Source: Gerris lacustris (Eukaryota > Arthropoda > Insecta > Hemiptera > Gerridae). Taken from it: a stretch of DNA of 64,000 nucleotides. Positions 23,620-34,482 of the stretch are shown piece after piece. The first letter of the stretch is position 1. The number at the start of each line of letters is the position of its first letter. A program made the position numbers and the translations under genes. Under the pieces are notes generated by a model, which saw only the letters and a program-made list of their open reading frames with translations, was not told the DNA's origin and searched no databases. The stretch lies in contig OX578276.1 in the NCBI GenBank assembly GCA_951217055.1, forward strand, positions 30,775,505 through 30,839,504, read 5' to 3'.

Positions 23620-26403
23620 CTAAGAGACTAAGGAATTGATGGACGACACACAACGAACAAGAGGACAACTGTCTGATAACTCCTTTATATACAGAGGACG
23701 ACCAGCTCGCCTACCAGGAGGAAGAACTACAACTTGATCCTGGGCCAGGGAACAGACTGTCTTACCAGACAGGCAGTTCACCAAGAATAGAACCTCGTAA
23801 GCTTTGCGCCTGTTATATAAAGGTTCCAGACTGAGGCGGTCACAGAGAGAATCATACCCATAGAAGACACGCCGGTACATATACTTTATATAACACATGC
23901 GATCAAAACTGCGCTGAATGTTCTCAATACAATTAGACTTAGTTAGACCATACACATTCCACACAGGAGGCACATATTCGAGGACTGGACGGACTATAGA
24001 TTTATACAACAGAAGGAAACAATCGAGAGAGAGATCATGGGAGATCCTGCGTATTAGACCAAGCCGTTGGTTAGCCTTGCAAATCATAGCATCGAGCTGA
24101 CCAACGAACCTAAGTTTACTATCCAAGATAACACCCAGATCTCTCACTGAGGAAACACGGGGAAGAAGGATACCATTTAAGGTGTAGGGAAAGGACAACG
24201 GAGAGCAGGTGCGACAGAAGGAAATCACCTGACTTTTGCCTGCATGAATCTCCATATTGTTAAGAGAGCACCACTGACAGACTAGATCGATGCTTGCTTG
24301 CAATTGATGACAAGAGCTAAAATGATCAATATCAAGAGAAATCTTTAGGTCATCGGCATAAAATTCAAAAGCACAGACGTGAAGACTCTTGCCTAAATCG
24401 TCGACATAAATATTAAATAGGAGAGGACCTAGAATAGAGCCTTGGTGGACTCCGGAGGAAGCTGTGTAATAGGGTGAGGAATGATGACCAAGGCGGACGG
24501 CACAGGTACGAGAGGAGAGATAGGATTGGAACCAGAGGAAAAGAGAAGGAGCCAAGTTTAAAGTAGAGAGTTTAGAGAGAAGTATTCCATGATCAACACG
24601 ATCAAAGGCCTTTACAAAATCGAAGTATATAGCATCGACCTGCGATCCTTTGGAGATAGAACAGCTGTCGAAAGAAACCAGGTTAGTACAGGTGGAACGG
24701 GAAGGACGGAAACCGTGTTGATGAGGACTAAGGAGAGGATCAATTTGAGGATCAAGGTAGGAATGGATAATACGTTCAAATACTTTACAAAAAACATTAC
24801 AAAGTGATATAGGACGGTAATTACAAACAGAGGAACGGACACTGGATTTAAAAATAGGAACTATTAACGCTGAGTTCCAAAGAGAAGGAAAAACGTAAGA
24901 GTCCAGACTCCTATTAAAAATATATTCCAAAACAGGGGAAAGTAAGAAGGCACAAGCTTTAACAATAAAGGCCGGGATATTGTCGTTTCCTGTGCTTTTA
25001 GAAGGTTTAAGGAGGTTAATAGCACTATTGACATCACTTAAGGTGATACGGGGGAACTGGATATAATTGATAGAGGGACTAGTAGAAGGAGGTGAGGGAT
25101 TAAAGGACGAGGATTTAATAAACACAGAACTGAAGTGATCTGCAAAAACATTGACTAGAACAGAAGGATCGGACTCCAGAGAGTTGTTAACAACTAGTTT
25201 AGGACTATCATTGTCTACTCCTCGCAAATTGTTAACATAATTCCAAAAACAATTCGAGTTAGATTTAAAAGATTTTTCTATTCGAGACTTGTGAAGCAAA
25301 TAATCATTATGGAACTGAGCCTTAGATAACTTTCTGTGAATTCTAAATAAATTAAGATGGAGTTGGAAGCCGGTGGGGTAATATTTGCGGCTGTGGTAGT
25401 TCTTTTTCTTGATGAGCGATCGCAGAGATGGTGAGTACCACTTAGGAAACCGTGACTTCTTAGTCGTATAACTAGGTATGAAAGTATCAAGAAGATGTTG
25501 CAGGCGAGACGTAAAGACTTCCACACATTGATTAACATCTGTGTTACTGTAGATGTCAGACCAGTCTGTCGAAGAAAGGGCAGCAGTGAGACCGACATAA
25601 TCACCAGCCGCGTAGTTACGACGTGTAGTGTTGACGGATGTAGCTTCACGTAGATAATTGGAAAGAGGCACGCGGATCAGAAGGCTAGGGTGATAAGAGT
25701 CCTCCTTCACAAAGTAATCCAGGCTACGAGAGACCAGGACACCATCATGATTGGAGAGCACAAGGTCTAGAAATCTGTTGTTAGAGTTGGGAGTACAATT
25801 GAACTGAGAAAGGTTGAGAGTCCGACATAAATTAAAAAGAGCAAGAGCACGATCTTTTTTATCAGAACGATTTCCGAGGAAAGTTAAGTTTTCCCAGCTG
25901 ACGTGGGGAACATTGAAATCACCCAGAAGAACAATAGTAGACGTAGGAGGAATAAGGTAAGAGAGTGTTTCAAAAAAACTGTTGACAGAAGAGATGTGAA
26001 GATAGTCAGGGAAATAAACACAACCGATGAGAATAGATTTATTATGAGACTTGATTACTTCGACCCAGACTGATTCGACCGGACCCTCGAGATCTTTTCT
26101 TGTAATATATTTTAAGTTGTTAGAAAGGGCTAACGCTACCCCGCCTCCGCGAGAACGACCTACAGCGGAACAGTCTCTATCAATACGCTCAACGGAGAAA
26201 CAAGGAGGGAAGTACAAAGAATTGGTACAACTAGCATCGAACCAAGTCTCTGTGACTGCTATAATATCGGACGAGCAAGACGTTGTGGACAGGAAAAACT
26301 CAGTGGCTTTCGAACGAAGCCCCCTAACGTTCTGGTATGAGATACTGAAGGCCATAAAAACTTTAGAAATCAGGAGGCCTCCACCTGGTCGACATTGTTC
26401 CAT
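23620..26403 (-). CDS. LINE ORF2: AP-like endonuclease plus reverse transcriptase
   Basis: An intact 927-codon frame for target-primed reverse transcription. The endonuclease occupies about residues 15-250 (YQNVRGLRSK, VTETWFD, LLGDFN, SYHPSLL). RT spans about 450-720 (NYRPISLCNVFCKVFE, FDFVKAFDRVDHG, SGVHQGSILGPLLF, and the catalytic FYADDLKIS). A C-terminal thumb region with LGVILDSKLRF and RPVLEYVPPVW is typical of the jockey/CR1 group. The start may be the ATG at 26403 or the Met shortly downstream just before FSISYQNVRG. The N-terminus overlaps the ORF1 end by about 30 bp in another frame, a usual LINE arrangement. There is no RNase H. Confidence 0.9.
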   Translation of the reverse strand: MEQCRPGGGLLISKVFMAFSISYQNVRGLRSKATEFFLSTTSCSSDIIAVTETWFDASCTNSLYFPPCFSVERIDRDCSAVGRSRGGGVALALSNNLKYITRKDLEGPVESVWVEVIKSHNKSILIGCVYFPDYLHISSVNSFFETLSYLIPPTSTIVLLGDFNVPHVSWENLTFLGNRSDKKDRALALFNLCRTLNLSQFNCTPNSNNRFLDLVLSNHDGVLVSRSLDYFVKEDSYHPSLLIRVPLSNYLREATSVNTTRRNYAAGDYVGLTAALSSTDWSDIYSNTDVNQCVEVFTSRLQHLLDTFIPSYTTKKSRFPKWYSPSLRSLIKKKNYHSRKYYPTGFQLHLNLFRIHRKLSKAQFHNDYLLHKSRIEKSFKSNSNCFWNYVNNLRGVDNDSPKLVVNNSLESDPSVLVNVFADHFSSVFIKSSSFNPSPPSTSPSINYIQFPRITLSDVNSAINLLKPSKSTGNDNIPAFIVKACAFLLSPVLEYIFNRSLDSYVFPSLWNSALIVPIFKSSVRSSVCNYRPISLCNVFCKVFERIIHSYLDPQIDPLLSPHQHGFRPSRSTCTNLVSFDSCSISKGSQVDAIYFDFVKAFDRVDHGILLSKLSTLNLAPSLFLWFQSYLSSRTCAVRLGHHSSPYYTASSGVHQGSILGPLLFNIYVDDLGKSLHVCAFEFYADDLKISLDIDHFSSCHQLQASIDLVCQWCSLNNMEIHAGKSQVISFCRTCSPLSFPYTLNGILLPRVSSVRDLGVILDSKLRFVGQLDAMICKANQRLGLIRRISHDLSLDCFLLLYKSIVRPVLEYVPPVWNVYGLTKSNCIENIQRSFDRMCYIKYMYRRVFYGYDSLCDRLSLEPLYNRRKAYEVLFLVNCLSGKTVCSLAQDQVVVLPPGRRAGRPLYIKELSDSCPLVRCVSSINSLVS

Positions 26404-27519
26404 AACATAGCTTTATCCAGGCGACCCCAAAAAGGTTTAACTAATGTGCCGATGGGCCATATATCGGCGTTATGAATAAAATTGAAATCAGTCTCCGAAA
26501 CATCTAAGTGAAAAGAGGCGTAACGTTCAGATCGAGTGCGGAGCCTCGTGACTACAATGTCAGATACTTTAGTTTCCTCTTTCAGAAAAGCCGTTATTTC
26601 ATCAGCTGACGTGTTCGGGTCCAGACGAGTAACAAATACAGGGGAGCGTCGTTTTACCACCGAAAGCTTTGAACTATTCTTTTGACCTAGTAAGACGGGT
26701 CTCCGAGAGCGAGCGTTATTATTGTTTGAGCGTCTGGTAACAACAGTAAAAGGCCTGTTGTCTTCTGCGCAGGTAATGGAATTGCTTAAAATATTTGCAT
26801 TAAAATGAGAGGAATTTGGTAAATCGGATGGTGAAGGCGGATCATGAGGTAGTGGGGTAAAAGTGGGGGGCGTGTGTGAGTCAATAACGCAAGACTCGGG
26901 AACGGAAGGCGGTCTTGAATCAGTGACCTTGAGTGGGGAGGCCCTCTGGATTCCACTATCAGTCGAGGCAGAGGAACTGCCAAAGCAATGAGCGAGAGGT
27001 GGTAACATTAGGCTCTTTAACTACATCTCCATAACTACGATGTTTTACTTTACTCGAAGATGAAGTGTGCAACAACCTACGGAGTTCAGCATTCTCTATA
27101 CATAACCTATCAACCTTAGCCTCAAGAGAGGATACCTGATCGGACAACTTATTCACCAGGTCAATAGTGGCGGCAGAATTTTTTAAAACCTCCAACAAAA
27201 CTTCGTTATCAAGAGAAATTGGATTAGAAGCTCTGCTTGAGCTTTTAAGGTTAGCTTTTAAAGACTCACTACTTCTCGAGGGAGTCACAATAGTGTCATC
27301 AGTTTTTTTCGACTTACATGAATCGCAAGTGTACGTGTCCACCATAAACTCAAACTCCCGTTCGGTAACCTTTAAACACTCACTGTGTGCACTAATATTG
27401 CAAATTTTACATGCAATAACGTTATTGAGAGGAAAAATTTTCTTATCACAAATCTTGCAGTCACTAATCGGAACAGGTTTATTACGGGTACTTATGGTTC
27501 TTTCGCTTTTAGAGGCCAT
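26370..27519 (-). pseudogene. LINE ORF1 with PHD-like finger, one frameshift
   Basis: The RNA-binding partner protein of the same LINE. The N-terminal part runs from the ATG at 27519 (MASKSERTISTRNK) to about 26990 and shows a PHD-like Cys4-His-Cys3 finger (CKICDK..., CKICNISAHSECLK, YTCDSC), followed by a predicted coiled coil (LVNKLSDQVSSLEAKVDRL). The C-terminal part (26370-27008) is in another frame and contains a basic SVVKRRSPVFVTRLDPN domain ending EAS. The frame changes at about 26985-27010, where one indel would explain it. Restored length would be about 380 codons. PHD fingers in ORF1 are known from jockey/CR1-group elements. Confidence 0.8.
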
Positions 27520-27813
27520 AATTACCAGCCAGAAAAATGAACAGTAAAAGAAAACAAACACTGTGGATAAGGTTAAGGTCTTAAAGCAACGGAGTCCAGA
27601 GCTCAACAGACGTTCAGAGCTCAACTTGAGTTGTATTTTTTGCCGAATTAATTATTTCTGAAGGAGTATTATTCTCTACATTTTCGTCAAAGCCACTTGA
27701 TTCATTCATTGTTTTTCACTAAAAACTCGATATAAACAGTTACTTAAATAAAAGAATAGCAAATTTGTTTTGTTAAATGTAAACAAACTCGCTAATTGTG
27801 CGTAAAGCTGAAG

Positions 27814-27857
27814 AATTCCTCTTCTTTACCGCGCTAGCGTGGTAAAGAAGAGGAATT
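27814..27857. repeat. Perfect 17-bp stem hairpin
   Basis: AATTCCTCTTCTTTACC (27814-27830) and its complement (27841-27857) enclose the loop GCGCTAGCGT. It lies in the right half of the split foldback element. Confidence 0.8.
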
Positions 27858-28177
27858 GTTCAGAACTATGAGACGCGCATGCGCAATGAATACAAGTACG
27901 TAAATAATCACTTTCTACGCATCTAAACAGAGATATAATGTTTATATTTCGTATCAATCGTAGATAAAGTGTATTTACCACTGCAACGTAATAAAATTAG
28001 AAAACTTTGCTAAATTGCAGATTATAGCAATACCCAAGTAGCACGACATTGTCCCTAGGATATCTACAGGACCAGTCACTTGGTCCATTGGCACATCCTT
28101 TAGAGTTTAGAGGGTAGAAGTTTTGCTTCTGGATGTCTTATGGTTGACTCGAAAAAAACCCTTTATAGTTTCGTTCC

Positions 28178-28216
28178 CCTGGGTGAGGAACTCTGCCTCA
28201 CCCAGGCAGAGTTCCT
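28178..28216. repeat. Two mutually exclusive perfect hairpins
   Basis: CCTGGGTGAGG (28178-28188) pairs with CCTCACCCAGG (28196-28206). The overlapping AGGAACTCTGCC (28186-28197) pairs with GGCAGAGTTCCT (28205-28216). Both stems are perfect, with 7-base loops, and cannot form together. The function is unknown; it probably belongs to a repeat. Confidence 0.75.
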
Positions 28217-28547
28217 GTGCCGGGGTGTCACTCTGTTTTTGAATCAAAAATGATAATAACATGAAATTTTGCACTATTAGAGATCGTTATGACACGCTCA
28301 CAGGAAATATATTTTTGACGTAAACTCAAAATTATAAGCTGTTCAAATTCAAAATGCCGGATTATTCATGTCACTCGAAAAATTATTTAATAGATTTTCT
28401 TTTTCTTTTAGATCTTTAGGGATATTTTTAAATAAATCTATTTTCCTTTTAATTCACAAATTGGTTATATTTTGCTCATACCTGGGCATCTTCAGACCTT
28501 GAATTGAAAATCGAGATTTACATTGTTCTTTGGAGTAAAATATGAAT
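28217..28547. other. No gene; repeat-like AT-rich sequence
   Basis: It contains a phrase near 28345 (CCGGATTATTCATGTCACTCG) similar to one near 29418, so part of it belongs to the repeat at 29195-29590. Confidence 0.4.
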
Positions 28548-29132
28548 AATTTCAAGATAAAAAGAACTTTTCTGTTGAATCGTATGTAATGTTGATAATA
28601 TAATTGTTATTGTTATATTATAATATATAATGTTAGTGAAAAAAAAAAATAGTTCCGAATTTATTTACTTCACATAAATGACAACCATCTAGAGAGCTGA
28701 TCTTAAACCTATTAAAGGACAAATCTTTGTACAACGGATCTCCCCAACACCAAATCTAAAGAGTGCCCATCGATATATTTGAAATAATAATATAATCGAT
28801 ATTTCCTGTTTTGCTGTCATTCAATGTTTATTTATCACAAATTTGAGACCCGTCAAAATGAAGATTGCGTAAACATGGGACATGGCAAAACAAATAAAAT
28901 AACTTGCTGATTTTTTCCGAACTAATTTTCCGTACAGAAAAATTTGCTGAAAACCAATTAAATTCTGCTGAAAGATGGCTAAAAGTATTGAAATAATGCA
29001 TTGTCATCGTGTTCTGAGCTATGCTTAAAGTTTCAAATGTCTAGCTACTCGGGAAGTTAGTTAGAAATCGATTGCCAGATTTGTACAGGACAAACAAACA
29101 AACAAGAAAGCAACCTAATAAAAACGTAGTAA
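28548..29132 (-). repeat. Repeat X, uninterrupted copy (empty Merlin site)
   Basis: An inverted copy of 12868-13460 joined to 16362-16600. At 28702-28709 it has a single CTTAAACC (complement GGTTTAAG), exactly where the other copy carries the Merlin element between two GGTTTAAG repeats. Confidence 0.85.
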
Positions 29133-29194
29133 AAAATATTGGAGTAACTGTCACATATTATTCACCTTCTACTGTTAACGACTTCGTTAGTTTA

Positions 29195-29590
29195 AATTTT
29201 GAATGGGGTATCAAATGAACGATATTGAAGAGGAAATTACAAAAATATATAAAACGAAAAAATAGTGTTTCATTTTTCATGCCATATTGTCAAAAAGCCC
29301 CCCCTCCCCTTAAAACTTTATTTTTGCTGTTACTAAAAAATATGCAAAATTACGGGTCTGCTGAGTCATAGAAAATAATAAGAATAGCAATTCGATCTGG
29401 TTAACTAGGAAACCAATATGGCGGATAATTTATGTCACACGAAAAAAAAAAATTGAAATTCTGAGTGGGGTATCAAATGAAGGGTATTAAAGATTAGATT
29501 ACAAAAATATATAACACTTGTGTAAAATTTTTAATTTTTCATGGCATTTTGTCAAAAAGCATCAACATTTTGCGTCCCCCCCCCCCCCCC
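29195..29590 (+). repeat. Diverged direct repeats ending in poly-C
   Basis: Two direct copies of about 110 bp share GGGGTATCAAATGAA, ATTACAAAAATATATAA and TTTTTCATGGCAT(A)TTGTCAAAAAGC (about 29203 and 29469). A poly-C run follows at 29577-29590. Confidence 0.75.
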
Positions 29591-30028
29591 TTTATTTTAA
29601 CTGATCACTGATCACAATACCCCGAAACCCTTTTATGAGAGACTTTACGCATTTTAGCTATTTTAGCTATTTCAAAACTGTCGTAACCATTTTTTGATAA
29701 ATAAGTAAATACAAATTATAGGGGTTGAATTGAATTGATTATAGACCAAAAAAAATGTTGTGGCAGTAAAAATTGTGGCAAAAAGGATTTAGGGAAGGAC
29801 AGTGGATGTACCATATACCATAAGCATTAGATTTTCACTTTTTAACACTACCTATTTAAACATATTATTAAAATTACCTTAAATAATTATAATTTATTTT
29901 ACGGTATTTTTAACCAAATACAGAAAATTTTATTTTCTCTTTTGTAGTGCATAATTTATAATAGCGTATTTTATTTTCATTTTTTTTAAATATTTATTAT
30001 TTTCTATTTATTTTTTTCATACTTTTCT
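29591..30028. other. AT-rich interval, no gene seen
   Basis: No coding, RNA or repeat feature could be supported. Confidence 0.5.
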
Positions 30029-30858
30029 ATTTGAAGGGTACACGGTAAAAAGGATGAGAGTCACTTTTTTTGTATTTCGGGAAAAATGGAAATCAAAGTT
30101 TACAGACTCCTGGAAAAGCTATTTGTGATGTTATAATTATTTTAGGTAAATAAATTATTATTATAATCATCCATAATCATATTTAATTTTAGAAAAAGAC
30201 CTTATTTTGGAATTGACAGCAGTTATTATCAAAAATAGCTAAAATACATTGGACTCTTCATCTTTTTTCCCCAGGAATTTTTGGACAAACAATCAATTGA
30301 AACTGGAATAAATCGTTTTATTTTATTTATTCTTCTTATTATTTTATTTATTTATTTTATTCTCTCATAAAATGATTTTTTTCATAACAATCATTATATA
30401 TTATTATAGTTATTTGACATTTAATTATTTATTTAAAAAAAATTAAACATTTATTAAAAAGGAGTCAAAAAGAAAAATAAAGAACATTAAAATTAACACA
30501 AAAAGAGTAACGTATTGTTGTAAAAATATACTCTGTTGATTCTAAATTTATTTTGAAGCACCAAATAGGTCTTGTAAGAAAAGGGCATTTTGATTTGTAT
30601 AGTAGCTTTAAGAATCGAGTCCAAGGTAGGGGAACATAGTAGTGGACTCTCATCTTTTATCCCCTGTACTTTTTGGACCCTCATTTTTCTTCCCCAGTAC
30701 ACCATATTTTTAAACACATATTTGGGTAGGTTTTAATAGTTTCTTTAAAATGAGGTTTGTAGTACTGTTAGTACACACCTTGAGCCACAAGATGGCGTTG
30801 CTAACTCAATTTCTACAAAAATGTGACTCTCATCCTTTTTCCCGTGTACCCTTCATTT
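30029..30858. mobile_element. TIR element with 4-bp ATTT duplication
   Basis: Inverted termini GAAGGGTACACGG (30033-30045) and CCGTGTACCCTTC (30842-30854), extending inward through AAAAAGGATGAGAGTCAC with its complement. Flanked by ATTT at 30029-30032 and 30855-30858. The interior is AT-rich with a second, imperfect inverted pair (GACTCTCATC blocks near 30648). No transposase. Confidence 0.8.
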
Positions 30859-31404
30859 GGTTTGACAAGAAAAATATTCGTTTGTATTTTTTAATACAAG
30901 AGTAAAATAGCATTTTTAAAATATTTTTTAATTTTATTACAAAAATTTTGCCAAATAAGGCTGAGCGTGAATTGAGGCAGGACAGAGCAGTTATTTTAAA
31001 ACCACAGAAATATGTTGAAGGTTGTAGGTATGGGACAGAAATATGTTGTAGGTATGGGACAGAAATATGTGTGACAGGCAATCTGTGGCACAGTACTGCA
31101 CAGCCCAGCTCTGTGTCTCAATTTGTGTGGTCTGGAATTTCTGCAATTCCAAAAAACTGTGATGACCTGACCTGTGTCTCAATGTGCGCCTATAGTAATT
31201 GTGGAAATTTATTGATTATTCAGCTCATACAAATTATTTTGTAAAACAAATGACTGATTCTACAATGCATTTTCATTGTAAATACATAATCTGTGTACAT
31301 GTCAACTTTGTAGATAGTTGGGAAGTAGATTAAATGTAGATTACAAGATTTGTCTCTTACAAAACTCTGTAGCGGACAGATAAGTGAAATAAATAAAAAG
31401 TGTA
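30859..31404 (+). other. Unassigned interval, possible 3' UTR of a plus-strand transcript
   Basis: A 20-bp unit GGTATGGGACAGAAATATGT is tandemly duplicated at about 31027 and 31052. The plus strand ends with overlapping AATAAA signals at about 31386-31397, just before the oppositely oriented polyadenylation site of the microprotein gene, which would suit convergent transcription. The plus-strand frame at 30948-31244 has no ATG start, domain or clear splice sites, so no gene is called. Confidence 0.3.
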
Positions 31405-31538
31405 TAAAATAATTAAGAAAACTATTTCTTTATTCATAAATAATATGACAAATTGCAAATAAATTTGTTTCCAAAAAATGAGCTATAACAATAGACTACC
31501 TACACATTAAGTTTTCGAGTGAAAAACCATTAAAACTT

Positions 31539-31718
31539 TTAGAAATGATCAGAATCCTTCTTTTCTTTGTCTTGGTAAATGATATCAGCAAGTTCTTCAG
31601 CTTCCCTTAGATTTCGCCGTAATTTCATCGGCTTGTACCAAGATCTGTATGTGTAGTGTACTGCAACAGTTGCGCCAAAAAATAGAACAACTTTAGCCGT
31701 AGTAGAATTGTATTTCAT
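31539..31718 (-). CDS. Putative 59-residue single-pass membrane microprotein
   Basis: A short frame with several gene-like traits. It starts at the ATG at 31718. Just upstream on the minus strand is a good splice acceptor (TTGTTTTTTAG, ending about 31739), so a 5' UTR intron is likely. A polyadenylation signal AATAAA lies at 31429-31434, about 105 bp after the stop. The protein has one hydrophobic segment (about residues 9-23, KVVLFFGATVAVHYTY), then a basic-aromatic stretch WYKPMKLRR and an acidic-basic amphipathic tail (EAEELADIIYQDKEKK). This layout resembles small inner-mitochondrial assembly proteins, but I cannot name a family. It is unlike the repeats around it. It could still be chance. 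Confidence 0.5.
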   Translation of the reverse strand: MKYNSTTAKVVLFFGATVAVHYTYRSWYKPMKLRRNLREAEELADIIYQDKEKKDSDHF

Positions 31719-31740
31719 GTTCAAAGCAAATTTTCAGCCT

Positions 31741-33790
31741 AAAAAACAAAGTTATTCAATATATTAATGTATACTTCTAAAACATTTTAAACACATAACG
31801 TGAAAACATTTAACTTGTCAAACAGAGGAAAATCCTAAGGGGCTCTATGGTTTTTGTTTGGGCCTTACTAGGTTTAAAAGGAATTAAAAGGTTTAAACTT
31901 GTAATATGTCAACCTCTTATTCGGATATTCTCAAACTATGCTACTATAAAATTTCATATTTTTGTTAAGATGCCCTAAACAGATATCTTATATCTGAATC
32001 AAAATGAGTATCAACTAACTGAAATATAATTTATTCTCTATGTTGGTGTTGAATTTTGATTATATTTATTTCTTAGTTTGCAAACCATTATTTTTAAGAC
32101 TAACACAAGTCTAAAATGTACTCATCAACTTCCAAAACTGCACGATTAAGCCTGGTTTACCCGATGCCAATTGGCAAGACAATTGAAAGAAATCAGTTGA
32201 CTGGCAGAGGTTTCCATTCTAAGTTTCACTCATTTACTAACCCCTACTAGTACTAAGCAAAGGGAAAGCATTTTAAATACCATCTTAAATTAGTTTAAAA
32301 AGTTTTAACGTTTAGTTGATAGGTATTTCAAATGAAGGCATAGAAAAATAACATTATCTAACGAGTACAGACTGCATATTGATAAAAACAACAAAAATAC
32401 TTAAGTTGACGAGATTGAGTCAATGTTTACTCATTTTATCAATGGGCATAAAGTGTATTTAATAAATAAAATGCAATTCACTTTTATTTTTATTTTAATA
32501 TCATATTTAAAATATTCTCTTGCTGCATATTTTAAGCTATGGACATAATCTGGTAGCTTAAGCTGTTGCACTAACTGGAATTTATACAGAAAAAGGTTTA
32601 AGGTTTTTTATATGTTTGTTGGGTTAGAATTATTGATCGTTGTGAACTTTTTCACAGTTAATCTTCAGTCTTTTAAAAATTTAAAATAACAATTAAAAAA
32701 AAAAAATCAACCCTTTAGTGACTTGTGGCCCAATCTTCCAGAGGCAGGTTGACCTTTAGACAACCAAATAAGCATGCACAATTGTAATGGAACGAAGACG
32801 TTGAAGAATTTTCAAGTTGTAGGATTGCATGCAACAAAACCAGTAGAATTGCCAAAAGATTTAAACCCCACTAGAGAAAGTGTGAAAAATTAGCTTTTAT
32901 ATCAATAGCACAAACACACCACATCCTGATCTGGGTTCATCTTAATAAAGTATTTAAAAATTGAATGTTCTTGGTATGGTGGTTTCAGACAAGTTGCAAA
33001 TTAAATACTGTTTACAGTAGTTGAGGATTAAACATCTCCAAAACAAGATAGAAGCATCTCCACTGTAGTGCCAAAAAGCATTATGGAGATGAAAAGGTGC
33101 CAGAAATTATTTCAGGCAAATGGTTAAAAATTTAAGAATCATATTATATAGGAGACGCGTAACAGGTAAGAGACATGTGGAACCTATGCTAAACCAACCT
33201 ATGCCTAACCATCCTTATCAGGATAAGCTACAACAAGTGATAATCCTGATGATGGGAGAAGTGCTCCAAAAACTATTAGTTTACAGTCATTTAGACAGCA
33301 CCATAAAATCTTTGATAGATCAAAAAAAAACTAACATGAAATGTAGAGCAAATTTTAGTGACCGACTCATTCCATTGCACTAATCACATCACTGCAATCA
33401 TTTCACTACTAATCTTTCCTAGCAACCGAGGTACGGTACCTTGGTCTCCTGACCTGCTCCAGTCCTATTCGCTGACATAGATCTCCTAATCACCCTAATT
33501 GCACACACAAAAATTCTAACAACTTGCTTCTTTTAGAATCTAAAAGATCTTCTTTTCTTTTACTCTATGCATTTACATTCCTCATAATGTGCTGCAGACA
33601 TTATGAGATAGTTAAACTTGATCAATTCTTATCTGCAATAGGTGTTCAAGATTTTCAAGCGTTAAAATAACTCACAACCAAAATCAGTAGTTATATATTT
33701 GTTGATGGTATATTAGTTTTATTTATATTTTGACAAATGTAATAATCATTATATGCTTTTTTTTATTTGTCCCTTTTATATTAACTTAGA
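31741..33790. other. Gene-free interval, upstream of the microprotein gene
   Basis: This would contain the 5' UTR intron of the minus-strand gene at 31539-31718. A plus-strand frame at 33120-33383 has no domain and no clear splice context, so it is not called. No repeat boundaries are recognised. Confidence 0.4.
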
Positions 33791-34482
33791 ATGCTGGTGT
33801 GACCCACACCACCCTTAACGACCCGTTAAGGGTTAATAAAACGATGTGTATAAGTTCTTAATAATGGGTATATTTCGCCCTACTCTGAGGCATAGACGTG
33901 CCTGAACATCATTACAACTTCATATAAATTACAATTCTGTTAGGCAGTATACCATAAATAATCAAAATAATTCAGAAATTATAGGTCAATTTGAAATTGA
34001 AATTCATAAGGCTCTAAGAGCCAAATCGGTTTCTGAAAAAAAGTTATGTATATATGGCACTTAAACCCAAAAGAAGCAACACTGGGAGATTTTTGGACAC
34101 AACACTGGAAGATATTCGCTGCTATCTTGTGAGATTTTTAACAAATATACAGTTCTACTTTGGCACTTAGACCTTTTTGATTATTACAAGGTTGGGCCTT
34201 AAATCGTTTTGAAGCCATCAACTCAAAATTATATTTTTCGGCACTTACGCCCGAAAAATAGCAACTCCGGCCCTTATGAATTTCAACTCTTCAATTATTA
34301 CTAAAAGAAACCTACTGGTGTACGAAGGGTTTGGTTACATTATTTAATAAAACATCAAATCATCTATTTAGATCAAAATTAGATTTGTCTTTATTGACGT
34401 GACTCTCCTTTACAATGATCCATTAATAATAGGTTTAAAGATAAAAATAGCATAACGCCCTTAACGACCTACACCAGCACTC
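33791..34482. mobile_element. MITE-like element with GCTGGTGT ends
   Basis: The left end has GCTGGTGT (33793-33800) and the right end ACACCAGC (about 34471-34478), with CCCTTAACG/CGTTAAGGG next to both. The left end also folds into two adjacent perfect hairpins, GGTGTG-ACC-CACACC (33796-33810) and CCCTTAACG-ACC-CGTTAAGGG (33812-33832). The ends are imperfect and no target duplication is clear. Confidence 0.45.

Larger units (their letters stand above)
23284..27640 (-). mobile_element. Jockey/CR1-like non-LTR retrotransposon
   Basis: Read on the minus strand: leader, ORF1 with a PHD-like finger, ORF2 with endonuclease and reverse transcriptase, a 3' UTR of about 310 bp and a (AAAT)n tail at about 23291-23312. 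It is close to full length. ORF1 has one frameshift, while ORF2 is open. I found no convincing target duplication, so the 5' edge is approximate. Confidence 0.85.
23012..28036. mobile_element. Foldback/TIR element split by a LINE insertion
   Basis: The outer parts are inverted copies of each other: ATTGCTATAG near 23018 with TATAGCAAT near 28027, and TACTTTATCTACGATTG at 23191-23207 with CAATCGTAGATAAAGT at about 27954. The left part also holds an internal 26-bp hairpin (23090-23115 with 23141-23166, stem GCATTTTGCAT...). The two halves are separated by the LINE at about 23284-27640, so the LINE inserted into an existing foldback copy. Exact ends and target duplication are not resolved. Confidence 0.5.

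Noticed and set aside
24589..27547. Plus-strand and secondary minus-strand frames over the LINE at 23-27.6 kb
   Set aside because: Shadows of ORF1 and ORF2, with no independent motif.
33120..33383. 87-codon plus-strand frame as a gag-like remnant
   Set aside because: Charge pattern only; no zinc knuckle, capsid motif or LTR nearby.
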